Assembly: GCF_000184945.1 (NCBI RefSeq)
Contig: NZ_GL586311.1
Location: 2,104,329-2,168,328, forward strand
Direction: 5' to 3'
Source of the DNA: Segatella buccae ATCC 33574
GTDB lineage: Bacteria > Bacteroidota > Bacteroidia > Bacteroidales > Bacteroidaceae
Length of the DNA stretch: 64,000 bases
Shown here: positions 53,375 to 62,490 of the stretch, in pieces
Position numbering within the stretch: the first letter of the stretch is position 1
How the letters are laid out: each line of letters begins with the position of its first letter
Notes under the pieces: generated by a model
What the model was told of the DNA's origin: nothing
The model's database searches: none
The model's input: the letters and a program-made list of their open reading frames with translations, nothing else
Position numbers and translations under genes: made by a program

Positions 53375-53869
53375 ATGAAAATAACAATTAGAAAGGCCCG
53401 GAAGGAAGACCTCAGCACCATTTTACGATTGCGCGACGATGCGCGTCGGATTATGCAGACAACGGGAAATCCCGACCAATGGCCGGAAAACTATCCGGCG
53501 AAGCAGACTTTCGAGCGTGATATAGAGCATGGCACAAGCTATCTTTGTGAAGAAGAGGGATGCACCGTGGGGACCTTTGCCTTGGTGCCAGGGCCTGAAC
53601 CAACATACGCCCATATCACCGGTGGTCGCTGGATAGATGAAGACAGAGCCTATTATGTGCTTCATCGTGTGGCTTCCGACAGCACTGCACATGGGGTGTT
53701 TGCCGCCATCATTGACTTTTGCAAGTCGCAAAGCGATAATTTGCGGGTAGATACACATCGCGACAATGCCATCATGCGTCGTCTGCTTGACAGGCATGGA
53801 TTTACTTATTGTGGCATCATATACCTGTCTGACGGTTCCGAGCGATTGGCCTTTCAGTGGTTAGGATAA
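53375..53869 (+). CDS. GNAT-family N-acetyltransferase
   Basis: A 164-residue acetyltransferase: MKITIRKARKEDLSTILRLRDDAR is the first strand-helix unit, followed by WPENYPAKQTFERDIEHG, VGTFALVPGPEPTYAHI, the helix after the CoA site (HGVFAAIIDFCKSQSDNLRVDTHRD) and NAIMRRLLDRHGFTYCGIIY, a typical GNAT C-terminus. The usual Q/RxxGxG/A CoA loop is weak (VASDSTAHGV). The substrate is unknown. It is a single gene. Confidence 0.88.
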   Translation: MKITIRKARKEDLSTILRLRDDARRIMQTTGNPDQWPENYPAKQTFERDIEHGTSYLCEEEGCTVGTFALVPGPEPTYAHITGGRWIDEDRAYYVLHRVASDSTAHGVFAAIIDFCKSQSDNLRVDTHRDNAIMRRLLDRHGFTYCGIIYLSDGSERLAFQWLG

Positions 53870-53976
53870 AATGACGAGGCAAAAGCACCATCCGGAAATA
53901 GACAGCAAGGAAATATCGACACACCGGACACAGCCACAAACATGCCGATGAAACCGACATGATGGTGTGGAACGGA

Positions 53977-54867
53977 TTAAGTGGAGCGAGTGTTTTTGCG
54001 TTTCACTTTAAAGCGGTCGAACCCTAATCCGTAAACCCCGATCACCGCACTCTGCGATACAAAGGCCGTGGGGTCAATTTCTTCGATGAGTTGGAAGATT
54101 TTGGCCGATTCGTTCTGCCGAGCCAGCACGAAGAGCAGTTTCATCTCCTTGCCGGAGTAGAAACCGCGTCCGTCGATGACGGTGCATCCTCGTTCGGCGG
54201 TCGTATTGATGGCATGGCCTATTTCTTCATGCTTGTCGGAGATGATAAAAAACTGTACTGAGCGGCGTAGCGAGTTGACCACGCGATCGACAAACAGCGC
54301 AGAGATAAAGAGGTAGACATATCCGTAGATCACCGGCTCCCAATCTCTGAGCACCAGATAGCTTGATGTGACGATGACCGTGTCGCAGATCATAATGACA
54401 TTACCCAGCGAGATGTCGCGGTATTTTTGCACCATGGCCGCTATGGTGTCCGTACCGCCCGTACTGGCGTTGTAGGAAAGTCCCAGTCCCGAACTGATGC
54501 CAAGAAAGAAGGCACCCACGACAGTTGCCATAAACGGTTCGTCGGCCAAGAAGGTCCGCCCCGCCATGAAGTGCTGGGTGAGCGAAAGGCCGATGGCGAA
54601 GCATCCTACAGCGTAGATGGTTTTCACACAGAAACGCCACCCCAACACTTTGAGGGCAACGGCAAGGAGTATCAGATTGAGTACCAAATAACTCACTTGT
54701 GGGGGGATGTGGAAGCCCCAGTAAAGAATGGAGGCCAATCCTCCCACACCACCCATCGTGATGTGATTGGGCAAGAGGAATACACCAAGGCCCACACTAC
54801 CCATAAACATGGATAGGGCGATAACGAGATAGTCGAGTATCTCTCTGCGTTTGGTCTTTTGTCTCAT
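53977..54867 (-). CDS. YitT family membrane protein
   Basis: A 296-residue protein with five or six membrane helices in the DUF161-type domain (about 15-205; HITMGGVGGLASILYWGF, SSGLGLSYNASTGGTDTIAAMV, VIYGYVYLFISALFVDRVV) and a C-terminal cytoplasmic DUF2179 domain (ERGCTVIDGRGFYSGKEMKLLFVLARQ) split over strands. The family is widespread and of unknown function. A -7 element (TAAATTTG, 54926-54933, minus strand) lies upstream. Confidence 0.9.
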   Translation of the reverse strand: MRQKTKRREILDYLVIALSMFMGSVGLGVFLLPNHITMGGVGGLASILYWGFHIPPQVSYLVLNLILLAVALKVLGWRFCVKTIYAVGCFAIGLSLTQHFMAGRTFLADEPFMATVVGAFFLGISSGLGLSYNASTGGTDTIAAMVQKYRDISLGNVIMICDTVIVTSSYLVLRDWEPVIYGYVYLFISALFVDRVVNSLRRSVQFFIISDKHEEIGHAINTTAERGCTVIDGRGFYSGKEMKLLFVLARQNESAKIFQLIEEIDPTAFVSQSAVIGVYGLGFDRFKVKRKNTRST

Positions 54868-54925
54868 TTTCTTTTTGGTAACAGGGTTAAAGGTTCAGAC
54901 AATCCGTAACGTTTGTTTCAAATTG

Positions 54926-54933
54926 CAAATTTA
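54926..54933 (-). promoter_or_regulatory. Promoter -7 element of the YitT gene
   Basis: TAAATTTG followed by C on the minus strand; the leader is about 55 nt. Confidence 0.5.
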
Positions 54934-54998
54934 ACAAAAAGTGCTGTATAAAACAAACAAAAATCTTGATAAATATGTCCTGCTGACGAAGAATAGTT

Positions 54999-55006
54999 TA
55001 TCTTTG
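54999..55006 (+). promoter_or_regulatory. Promoter -7 element of the MGMT-like gene
   Basis: TATCTTTG followed by C. The leader of about 110 nt contains an 8-bp inverted repeat TGCAAGAT (55027-55034) / ATCTTGCA (55042-55049) that could be an operator or small hairpin, and a second promoter-like CATCTTTGC at about 55057-55065. Confidence 0.6.
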
Positions 55007-55120
55007 CATCAAGACAGGCTGTATTCTGCAAGATGGAGGCAATCTTGCATCTGCGCCATCTTTGCAGACAGAACGGCTGTTGTAGGGGGGCAGTGCTCCG
55101 AAAGTATCAAAAAACAAGCG

Positions 55121-55438
55121 ATGAAGACAGATATAGCAACCTTTCGTGACGAAGTGTATAGTGTGGTGGAGGCCATCCCTATGGGTAAGGTCGTCACCTA
55201 TGGTGATATTGCCCTGCTTGTGGGCAGACCTCACCACGCTCGACTGGTGGGGCGCATAATGGGCGAAGCACCAGCTATACGCCGGTTGCCTTGCCACAGA
55301 GTGGTGAACAGCCGTGGGTGCACAGTTCCGAATTGGCACGAACAACGTGGGATGCTTGAGGCAGAAGGCGTGTCGTTCAAAATTGACGGGTGTGTGGATA
55401 TGCGTGCCTGTCGGTGGAATTTTATGGCAGAAGGATAG
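55121..55438 (+). CDS. MGMT-family protein (alkyltransferase-like, DNA-binding domain only)
   Basis: A 105-residue protein consisting of the C-terminal DNA-binding half of O6-alkylguanine-DNA alkyltransferase: FRDEVYSVVEAIPMGKVVTYGDIALLVG, RLVGRIMGE, then LPCHRVVNSRG. The active-site-type PCHR retains cysteine, unlike alkyltransferase-like proteins that carry Trp there; the N-terminal domain of full MGMT/Ogt is absent. It may repair or flag alkylated guanine. The longer frame from 54941 starts upstream of the promoter and is rejected. Confidence 0.9.
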   Translation: MKTDIATFRDEVYSVVEAIPMGKVVTYGDIALLVGRPHHARLVGRIMGEAPAIRRLPCHRVVNSRGCTVPNWHEQRGMLEAEGVSFKIDGCVDMRACRWNFMAEG

Positions 55439-55539
55439 TTTACAGGCATTGGCGATAAGAGACAGGTATTGCCCCTGCCTGCAAATTCGTATTTTATATT
55501 AAATTATAAGAGATTCCTCGGTAGGTTCTATTTTTTTTG

Positions 55540-55547
55540 TACTTTTG
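55540..55547 (+). promoter_or_regulatory. Promoter -7 element of the tubulin/actin-like operon
   Basis: TACTTTTG followed by C after a T-rich stretch; the leader is about 31 nt. No other -7 element or terminator is seen in the following 8.4 kb. Confidence 0.65.
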
Positions 55548-55581
55548 CAACTAAGTATATTCTAAAAGACGTCTAAATAGC

Positions 55582-56937
55582 ATGAAGCTACCTTTCAATT
55601 CAGTCATATCGGGACTGGCTCTTATGGTGATTTTAGGCTTTGCGCAGTGTGCCGGCCGCCATCATGGGACTTCCCGGGAGGAATCAACGGTTGAGGTGGG
55701 TCAACAAAGTTATCAGAAATTAGAACCCTTACGCGTGAACTTCTATTTGGAGCGTTCCGGTTCGATGACTCCCTATGACAGCCCCCGGGGGGACGGTTCT
55801 TTCAAAGCCGCCTTTGTATCGATGTTGAATAGTGTGCCTGGAGATGCAAACAGGCTCTATATCGTCAATGACAGCATCTACCGGTATCCCAAGGGAATCC
55901 GTCAATTTATCAGTGACGATAATATTTTCGCATCTTCCAAAGGTATTGGAGACCCCTCCTATACAGATTTTCAACGCATTTTTCAGGCGATTCTTGAAAA
56001 TACCGAAAAGAACGAAATTTCTGTTTTGTTCACAGATATGATTTATTCGGTCAAGACGATGGAAGGGACAAACCCTCGGAAAATCTTTTCGGATGCCACC
56101 GGCATGATTAGTTCGGTGTTCAAGCAGCGCGTGGGAGACATGTCGCTGTTGGTCGTTCAGATGCAGGGCTCTTATGATGGGGCTTATTACCCTTACAATT
56201 CTCCCTTTTCCGGACAGCAATATACCGGTGTCAGACCTTATTATATTATTGTTGCCGGAAATCGGCAGGCTATGAAACGACTGGAAGCCGATGACAGGTA
56301 TGCTGCTTTTTGTGACTTTACACGGCTCAAAGGCTATCGTGACATGTATCTCTACCAGTTGTTTGGAAATGGGAGTGGGAGCGACAAAGCCTTTATACCT
56401 TATTCGGAATTCATGTTGAGTCATGAGGAGATCAGGGGCCGTTTTAAGCCGGACAGTGACAACTTGAATTGCGTCACCGGGCTTGAAGCCGACAAAGAGA
56501 CGGGGAATGTCCGCTTGGCTCTGGCTGTTGACTTGGGGAGAAAGTTCATTCCGGCATCGGTATTGACCAATCCGGCCAACTATGCCATTGACAGGAAGGG
56601 CGTGAAGATTGAGAAAATCATCTCCATAGACAAGACCAAACTTTCCAAGCCCGAGCGCAACCGCGCCTTGTCGGCCACCCACATATTTATATTGAAGGTC
56701 TCTGATATAGCCTCCAAGGAGGAAGTGACCATTTCATTGCCGGATAAATTGGCTGATTGGATAGGAGAAAGCAACAGTGACGACGATACAAACCTTTCAG
56801 GAACAAAGTTCTCGAAAACAACTTTCGGACTTAAATATATCCTTGGGGGCATCTACGACAGCTACAGGCGGACATCGGTCAACTCGGGATGGGGAGAACC
56901 CTGCTATTTCAAGATAAAACTGATTTTGGAGAAATAA
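55582..56937 (+). CDS. vWA-like lipoprotein of the tubulin/actin-like operon
   Basis: A 451-residue exported protein, probably a lipoprotein (MKLPFNSVISGLALMVILGF then AQC, Cys23). Residues about 50-250 read as a von Willebrand A-like domain: strand FYLERSGSM with a MIDAS-type ExSxS (E57, S59, S61; the usual first residue is Asp), a Thr in PSYTDFQ (T128), and VLFTDMIYS with the third MIDAS Asp (D152). The C-terminal 180 residues form a beta-rich domain (NVRLALAVDLGRKFIPASVL, THIFILKVSDIASKEEVTIS). It is the first gene of the operon, 15 bp before the membrane protein gene, and is probably the envelope-side ligand-binding or anchoring part. Confidence 0.8.
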   Translation: MKLPFNSVISGLALMVILGFAQCAGRHHGTSREESTVEVGQQSYQKLEPLRVNFYLERSGSMTPYDSPRGDGSFKAAFVSMLNSVPGDANRLYIVNDSIYRYPKGIRQFISDDNIFASSKGIGDPSYTDFQRIFQAILENTEKNEISVLFTDMIYSVKTMEGTNPRKIFSDATGMISSVFKQRVGDMSLLVVQMQGSYDGAYYPYNSPFSGQQYTGVRPYYIIVAGNRQAMKRLEADDRYAAFCDFTRLKGYRDMYLYQLFGNGSGSDKAFIPYSEFMLSHEEIRGRFKPDSDNLNCVTGLEADKETGNVRLALAVDLGRKFIPASVLTNPANYAIDRKGVKIEKIISIDKTKLSKPERNRALSATHIFILKVSDIASKEEVTISLPDKLADWIGESNSDDDTNLSGTKFSKTTFGLKYILGGIYDSYRRTSVNSGWGEPCYFKIKLILEK

Positions 56938-56952
56938 CATCATCAAAGTGAA

Positions 56953-57399
56953 ATGAAAAAGAATACAATATTATTGATTGCAGGCGTTGTTGTCACGCTA
57001 CTTTTCATCATTTTAGCCATTCCTCTGTTTGAGGCGATGTATTATGAGAGAGAATTTTCTACAGCTATGTATGATGAGAATATCTATATGCTGGTGAGCG
57101 TTGTTACTGCTATTGTTGCCTGGGCCGTAGCAGGGGTTTTCTACTATGTGATCAACAGTGTAAGTTTTTCCCGTTGGTATCATTGGCTCATTATGCTGGC
57201 AGTAGCTGCCCTCGTGACACCAACGATCAATTATTTCTACGCCGATGGTGTCTTTGCGGCTATGGACTATGATTTCGGGCATCAGCTCTTTTCGTTTGCC
57301 GTCGTAAACATGTTGGTGGAAGTCGTCCTTTTTGTGGTAGCTTCTTTCTCTATGCGTTGGTGGAGTAGCAATTGTCGCCATACACCTATTCCCGAATAG
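56953..57399 (+). CDS. Four-helix membrane protein of the tubulin/actin-like operon
   Basis: A 148-residue protein with four hydrophobic segments (about 5-27, 46-68, 77-95 and 110-134), short loops, and an acidic first loop (YEREFSTAMYDENIY). The family is not recognised. It lies between the vWA-like lipoprotein and the tubulin-like protein genes (15 and 53 bp gaps), so it may link the periplasmic and cytoplasmic components. Confidence 0.78.
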   Translation: MKKNTILLIAGVVVTLLFIILAIPLFEAMYYEREFSTAMYDENIYMLVSVVTAIVAWAVAGVFYYVINSVSFSRWYHWLIMLAVAALVTPTINYFYADGVFAAMDYDFGHQLFSFAVVNMLVEVVLFVVASFSMRWWSSNCRHTPIPE

Positions 57400-57452
57400 G
57401 TGGACAAACGTAAACCTATGAAGCAACAAATGTATCAAAAGTAAAAACAAAT

Positions 57453-58997
57453 ATGAGATTATTTCTCTTTCTGGTTGGCGGAACCGGTTCGCGGGTGCTA
57501 AGGCCCCTGATCATGCAGTTTGCCGCTGGTGTGCATCCTCTCAATGAACAGGGGGTGCCTATGCCGTTGGAAGTGGTGCCCATTATTGTCGACCCACATA
57601 AGGCCAATGAAGACTTGAAGCGCACCGACAATCTCCTTCGTTGGTATAAACAGATTCGCCGTTCCCTGTATGGCGATTCGCCGGATGAGACACGGGGCTT
57701 TTTTTCTGTGAAAGTGTCAACGTTAAGCGACATTCTGCCGGGAGGCTCCAATTTGAGTGACACTTTCCTCTTTAATATGGGGAGCATCGCATCCAAGAAG
57801 TTTCAGGATTTTATCTCATATTCCACACTTGACACCGGTAATCAGGCGCTGTGTTCAATGATGTTTTCCAATTATCAACTGGACACCAAGATGGATATAG
57901 GCTTTGTTGGTTCGCCGAACATCGGAAGTGTGGCACTCAACCAATTTAAGGACAGTGAAGAGTTCCGCCAATTTTCCAATGTGTTTCAGAAGCAAGATCG
58001 CATTTTTGTTGTCTCTTCCATCTTCGGAGGTACCGGGGCGGCCGGTTACCCCATCATTGTGAAGAACATACGCAATGCCGCCAGCAATCCCAACATCAAT
58101 AACCGGGGAGATTTGCGCGATGCCCGCATTGGAGCGCTCACGGTATTACCTTATTTTAATGTCCAGCAAGACGAGAACAGTCCGATATCCCGGGCTGACT
58201 TTATCTCTAAAACCAAGTCGGCACTATTCTACTACCATGACAATCTGACTGGTCTCAGGCAGGGTGGAGTGGAGCGGCCGGAATCGAAACTCAATGCCTG
58301 CTACTATGTGGGAGATGAGATACCCAGCAATCCCTACTTCAATGATCCTGGAGGTAACGGGCAACGCAACGATGCCCATGTGGTGGAATACGTGGGAGCT
58401 TTGTCGATATTTGACTTTATGGGCATTCCCGATGAACGGCTTGTAACGGTTGGCGGCAATGCGCAGAATCCGATATACAAGGAATACGGACTGGCCAACG
58501 ACAAGATGCAGCTCAGTCTGAAAGATTTCGGACTTCCGACACGCGTGCTTGTCAACAAGCAAATGCTCAAGTTTCACTTGGCTTATATGTACATCACACA
58601 CCAACTGCGTCAGGACATAGGCCGCGGATATACCCAAGATAAGCCGGAACTGACAAATGGTTTCCTGACAACAAGTTTCTTTACTACACTGACCAACGAT
58701 TTTTTTGTGGGCTATCTCACTTGGTTGAAAGAGCTCAAAGGCAATCAGCGCAGTTTTGCACCTTTTGATTTGAGTGCAGAAAAGTTGGCAGATGTGTCTG
58801 TCGATATGCTCCCTAAATCGGGATTCTTCAAATCAGCACTTGACTACAAATCCATTCTTTCGTCCATGAACAAGGCGAGTCAAGCAGCAACTAAAGCCAA
58901 TCGCTTTGCGGGTGACAAGGTAAGTCTCAAACTGTTGAGTCTGTTGGAAGAGACACTGGACACATTGGTAGATGAAAAATTCAATGGGGTTGTTTAA
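57453..58997 (+). CDS. Divergent tubulin/FtsZ-superfamily GTPase
   Basis: A 514-residue cytoplasmic protein. The N-terminus RLFLFLVGGTGSRVLRPLIM resembles the first strand and glycine-rich T1 loop of FtsZ/tubulin. VVSSIFGGTGAAGYPIIVKN at about 186-205 carries a tubulin-signature-like GGTGAAG (192-198), equivalent to GGGTGTG of FtsZ. IIVDPHKANEDLKRT (about 47-61) may form the next nucleotide loop. It is too long and too divergent for a division FtsZ and lacks the FtsA/ZipA-binding tail. GTP binding is predicted; polymerisation is inference. It lies between the membrane protein gene and the actin-like gene. Confidence 0.72.
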   Translation: MRLFLFLVGGTGSRVLRPLIMQFAAGVHPLNEQGVPMPLEVVPIIVDPHKANEDLKRTDNLLRWYKQIRRSLYGDSPDETRGFFSVKVSTLSDILPGGSNLSDTFLFNMGSIASKKFQDFISYSTLDTGNQALCSMMFSNYQLDTKMDIGFVGSPNIGSVALNQFKDSEEFRQFSNVFQKQDRIFVVSSIFGGTGAAGYPIIVKNIRNAASNPNINNRGDLRDARIGALTVLPYFNVQQDENSPISRADFISKTKSALFYYHDNLTGLRQGGVERPESKLNACYYVGDEIPSNPYFNDPGGNGQRNDAHVVEYVGALSIFDFMGIPDERLVTVGGNAQNPIYKEYGLANDKMQLSLKDFGLPTRVLVNKQMLKFHLAYMYITHQLRQDIGRGYTQDKPELTNGFLTTSFFTTLTNDFFVGYLTWLKELKGNQRSFAPFDLSAEKLADVSVDMLPKSGFFKSALDYKSILSSMNKASQAATKANRFAGDKVSLKLLSLLEETLDTLVDEKFNGVV

Positions 58998-59016
58998 TTC
59001 GTAGAATATCAGATTT

Positions 59017-62000
59017 ATGTCGAAGATATTAAGCTATAACAAGAAAACCACAGGAGAAGGTTGGATATCCTTAAACAGTCAGTACAATGCGGATGAAATA
59101 GAGATGATAGCTGATCCCAACGGGGGGCTTGCACAGACTCCCCGAACGGCCATCCCGTCACCTTTCGCCCAAATGGACTTGGTGAAAAACGCCTTTTCCC
59201 GTTTGGCTGCCCATGCCAATCTGCAAGGCGAACTGATGGATGAGAAGCTGGTGGCCAATGCACTCGATGTAGCCCAACTGTTTTTCAATTATGGGGAGTT
59301 GCACAATTTGTTGCGCATTGTCGAGTGGAACAAAACCACAGAATTGGAAGCCTTGAAGCAAGAGCCCCAGCATCGGCTGCTCGGCGACACCCTTGAGATG
59401 TATCTTGAGCAGGACAAAGATGCTTTCAATTTTGATAGGATGGACAGACTTTTCTTTCTGGTCTATGGCAATCAGGTGGTAGGTTCCACTTCTCCTGTCA
59501 CATTATTTATGGCATCTCCCAATGCACGTGAAGGGATGTATAAGATTCCGGTGGAGCAGAATATCAACATATTTGATGAATGGCGGCCGCTTTGGGAGCG
59601 CAATGAACCGTTCATCAAGTACATCTATGCTTTGTTTACCGCCTATCCCGAATTGAAGAAACTTTGTGGAGAGGTGAACAGATATCTCATCACGTGCTTC
59701 CCTCTACTTAAGCAACAGCTGCAAGAGATTATCTTGAAAGAAATAGGCAATCCAACGGCACTTGATACAGAAAGCGTAGAGAAGGCCAAGACCTTTCTTG
59801 AATCCAACTATTCGCGGATGGATGACGGGGTGGAAGCTTTGGGTATTCCGTTTTTTTGCGCACGCGCAGAAGATATCCAAGCAGCCATTCAGGCCAGTGA
59901 TTTTCGAATAGTGCCCTCACGGGAGGTGGACGATTGTCTGCCACTGGTGCTCCAAAATCATTTGAATGCTCCTTCGAGCGATGCTTTCCGTTATGTTACG
60001 GGGGCGTGGGATGATAGCATTGAGATTCGCCCGACCGATTATGCAATACCGGTTGAGAAGCGTGTGCTTCCGGGAACAACTCATCAATACCCGTGGCTTA
60101 CAGTCAACGATTTTCTTCAACCGTCTATGATCAAGCTCGATTACAGCCTTGACCGTGATAGTTTCTTTGATGGGAATTTGACCATTGCCAATAGAGAAGT
60201 TGATAATTGCGATTTTCTATTACCCTTGAAGCCACTTTACTTTAAATACTTTAATGTAAATGATTTGTGGGGAACGATAGGGGGGCGTCCTCGCTTTGAA
60301 TTGGTTCATGGACGGCTGGGCAGTGTAGATACTGTGAAGGCTGTCCTCAGAATCCCCGTTCAGAAAAATGGGTCATACATCACTTTGCAGCGTACCTATA
60401 TTGAGTCACCGGATGGGGAGTTGAGCTATGATGTTGCTAACGACCGTGGTCGCTTTGTGACAGTTCCATTTGCATTAAGTGTGTTCCCGTTTGTCCGAGC
60501 ACCCGGATTGGGACAATACAATGTACAGTTGGTCGACAGGGCTTTAGGAGCATTGGAAAACAGCCGGTTATCTTTGGAGTTCTTTAAGAATGGATATCTG
60601 CAACGTCTTGATGAACAAGAGGTTGTCGTTAGAGATCGTTCTCTGAAAAATGACAAGCGGGTAGGTTCCAGTTACTATCGTTTGGAGACGGATTTCGATT
60701 ACATGAATGTTGTGCTGACCGATGAACGTGGCAATCAGGTTGCAGTGGGCACAGTTTGTCCTAAGTGGGCTGAATATATTCCCGGTTATGACGCGTTTAC
60801 CTTTGCTGTCGACTTTGGAACGACCAACACCCATGTAGAATGTATGAAGGGAGAAGGAATGCCCGAACCAATACGAGTGGACTCCACGGGAAAAGACAGG
60901 CTGTTGGCTACATTATATAATGGTGAAAGCATTCTGTATGATGTCATCATTAAGCAAGAATTCTTGCCAAAGGTGATAGGTGAAGACTACGGTTTCCCGC
61001 AGCGCACAGTGCTCAGCGAATGCGAACGTATGGATGCGCGCAATGTGGATAATATCATAGCATTGGGTGATGCCAACATTCCCTTCATCTATGAGAAAGA
61101 GAGTATAGGCTACGGCAACAGGGTGGTTCCCAATCTGAAGTGGAGTACGGATATATCCACAGCCAAGCGTGTAAAGGCCTATCTCACGGAGGTCGCTTTA
61201 CTGATGCGTACTAAAGTTTTGCTTGAGAATGGCGACCTACAGAAGACCCGTCTTGTGTGGTTCTATCCATTGAGCATGAAGGTCGGCACGGTCAGAAAAA
61301 TGCAGGAGACTTGGGCCAAGATTTTTAAAGAAGTGTTCGGTGTGTCGGCCGATGATCATAATCTTATCCAAATGCCTGAATCAGTGGCACCTTATTATTT
61401 CTATAAGGGGTCGAGTAGATTCCGCGGTGCAGCATCAACAGTCGCATCCATAGATATAGGAGGTGGGTCGAGTGACGTGGTTGTTTACGAGAGTAATGCC
61501 CGGCAGCCGGTGGTTTTGACATCATTTCGCTTTGCTGCCAATGTGCTGTTTGGTGATGGTTTTTCCGAAATACCGCATGGCGATACCAATCCCATGTTGG
61601 TAAAATATGTCGATTACTTCAAACGCCTTTTCGATGCCGATGATGATAAGTATGGAGAACTGAATGGCATTCTTGATGACATTACATCAAAGAAGAAGTC
61701 GGAAGACATCAATGCTTTCCTCTTCTCGGTGATCAACAATAAGGTGATAAAAGACAATGATGTCTTTTCATATAACCAACGGTTGAATGAAGATGGGGCG
61801 CGTAAGATCATCTTTATCTATTTCTATGTCACGCTGATCTATTATGTGGCCAATTTGATGAAACATCATCGGCTGGAAATGCCACGTAGCGTAATGTTCA
61901 GTGGAACAGGGGCAAAGGTTTTAGACATCGTCGGACAACAGCGTGACCTGGATTTACTCACACAAATGGTTTTTGAACGTGTTTATGACAAAAAGTATGA

Positions 62001-62490
62001 CGCTGACGGCTTTGCCGTCGTTATGGAAAAGAGAGAACCTAAGCAGATTACATGTCGGGGCGCGTTGCTGCAAGTCAGAGACAATGGAGGAACTGCGCAG
62101 GTTTTTGAGCTCAACCGATTGATGGATAATTTTGACAACCCCCTGAAGATGAATTATTCCATGATAGACAAAGAACGATTGGTCTATGACGACATGGAGT
62201 CAGATGCCCTCAGAGCCAAACTTGTGGATGAAGTTAGACGCTTCAACAACTTTTTCATCTCTTTGTGTGATGATATCCATGTCACAGATCGTTTCTTGGT
62301 AGATTTAAAGAGCCTGAATTTGTTTAAAGAACTGGTTAATAAGGATTTGGAGCATCATCTTGTGAATGGTTGGAATTTTGTTAACAAAAATCAAGAAGAC
62401 AAGAATGGTGGTGACGCCATTGAAGACACCATGTTCTTTTATCCCATTATTGGCAGTATTCGTGATAATCTTATAGAAAATCTGAACTGA
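59017..62490 (+). CDS. Giant protein with C-terminal actin/Hsp70-type ATPase
   Basis: A 1157-residue cytoplasmic protein. Residues about 590-1010 form an actin/Hsp70-fold ATPase: phosphate-1 loop FAVDFGTTNTHVE (598-605), phosphate-2 loop ASIDIGGGSSDVVVYES (812-820) and the adenosine motif MFSGTGAKVLDI (960-967). The first 590 residues are unlike any actin or Hsp70: a helical part (about 40-310) and a beta-rich part (about 320-585; VNDLWGTIGGRPRFELVHGR, KAVLRIPVQKNGSYITLQRT). About 150 mainly helical residues follow the ATPase. The 5' end is 19 bp after the tubulin-like gene, and its stop overlaps the next start (TGATG). Confidence 0.82.
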   Translation: MSKILSYNKKTTGEGWISLNSQYNADEIEMIADPNGGLAQTPRTAIPSPFAQMDLVKNAFSRLAAHANLQGELMDEKLVANALDVAQLFFNYGELHNLLRIVEWNKTTELEALKQEPQHRLLGDTLEMYLEQDKDAFNFDRMDRLFFLVYGNQVVGSTSPVTLFMASPNAREGMYKIPVEQNINIFDEWRPLWERNEPFIKYIYALFTAYPELKKLCGEVNRYLITCFPLLKQQLQEIILKEIGNPTALDTESVEKAKTFLESNYSRMDDGVEALGIPFFCARAEDIQAAIQASDFRIVPSREVDDCLPLVLQNHLNAPSSDAFRYVTGAWDDSIEIRPTDYAIPVEKRVLPGTTHQYPWLTVNDFLQPSMIKLDYSLDRDSFFDGNLTIANREVDNCDFLLPLKPLYFKYFNVNDLWGTIGGRPRFELVHGRLGSVDTVKAVLRIPVQKNGSYITLQRTYIESPDGELSYDVANDRGRFVTVPFALSVFPFVRAPGLGQYNVQLVDRALGALENSRLSLEFFKNGYLQRLDEQEVVVRDRSLKNDKRVGSSYYRLETDFDYMNVVLTDERGNQVAVGTVCPKWAEYIPGYDAFTFAVDFGTTNTHVECMKGEGMPEPIRVDSTGKDRLLATLYNGESILYDVIIKQEFLPKVIGEDYGFPQRTVLSECERMDARNVDNIIALGDANIPFIYEKESIGYGNRVVPNLKWSTDISTAKRVKAYLTEVALLMRTKVLLENGDLQKTRLVWFYPLSMKVGTVRKMQETWAKIFKEVFGVSADDHNLIQMPESVAPYYFYKGSSRFRGAASTVASIDIGGGSSDVVVYESNARQPVVLTSFRFAANVLFGDGFSEIPHGDTNPMLVKYVDYFKRLFDADDDKYGELNGILDDITSKKKSEDINAFLFSVINNKVIKDNDVFSYNQRLNEDGARKIIFIYFYVTLIYYVANLMKHHRLEMPRSVMFSGTGAKVLDIVGQQRDLDLLTQMVFERVYDKKYDADGFAVVMEKREPKQITCRGALLQVRDNGGTAQVFELNRLMDNFDNPLKMNYSMIDKERLVYDDMESDALRAKLVDEVRRFNNFFISLCDDIHVTDRFLVDLKSLNLFKELVNKDLEHHLVNGWNFVNKNQEDKNGGDAIEDTMFFYPIIGSIRDNLIENLN

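Noticed and set aside
57453..58997. Calling the tubulin-like gene ftsZ
   Set aside because: The signature position, total length, lack of the C-terminal partner-binding peptide and lack of division-cluster neighbours (ftsA, ftsQ, mur genes) argue against the division protein.
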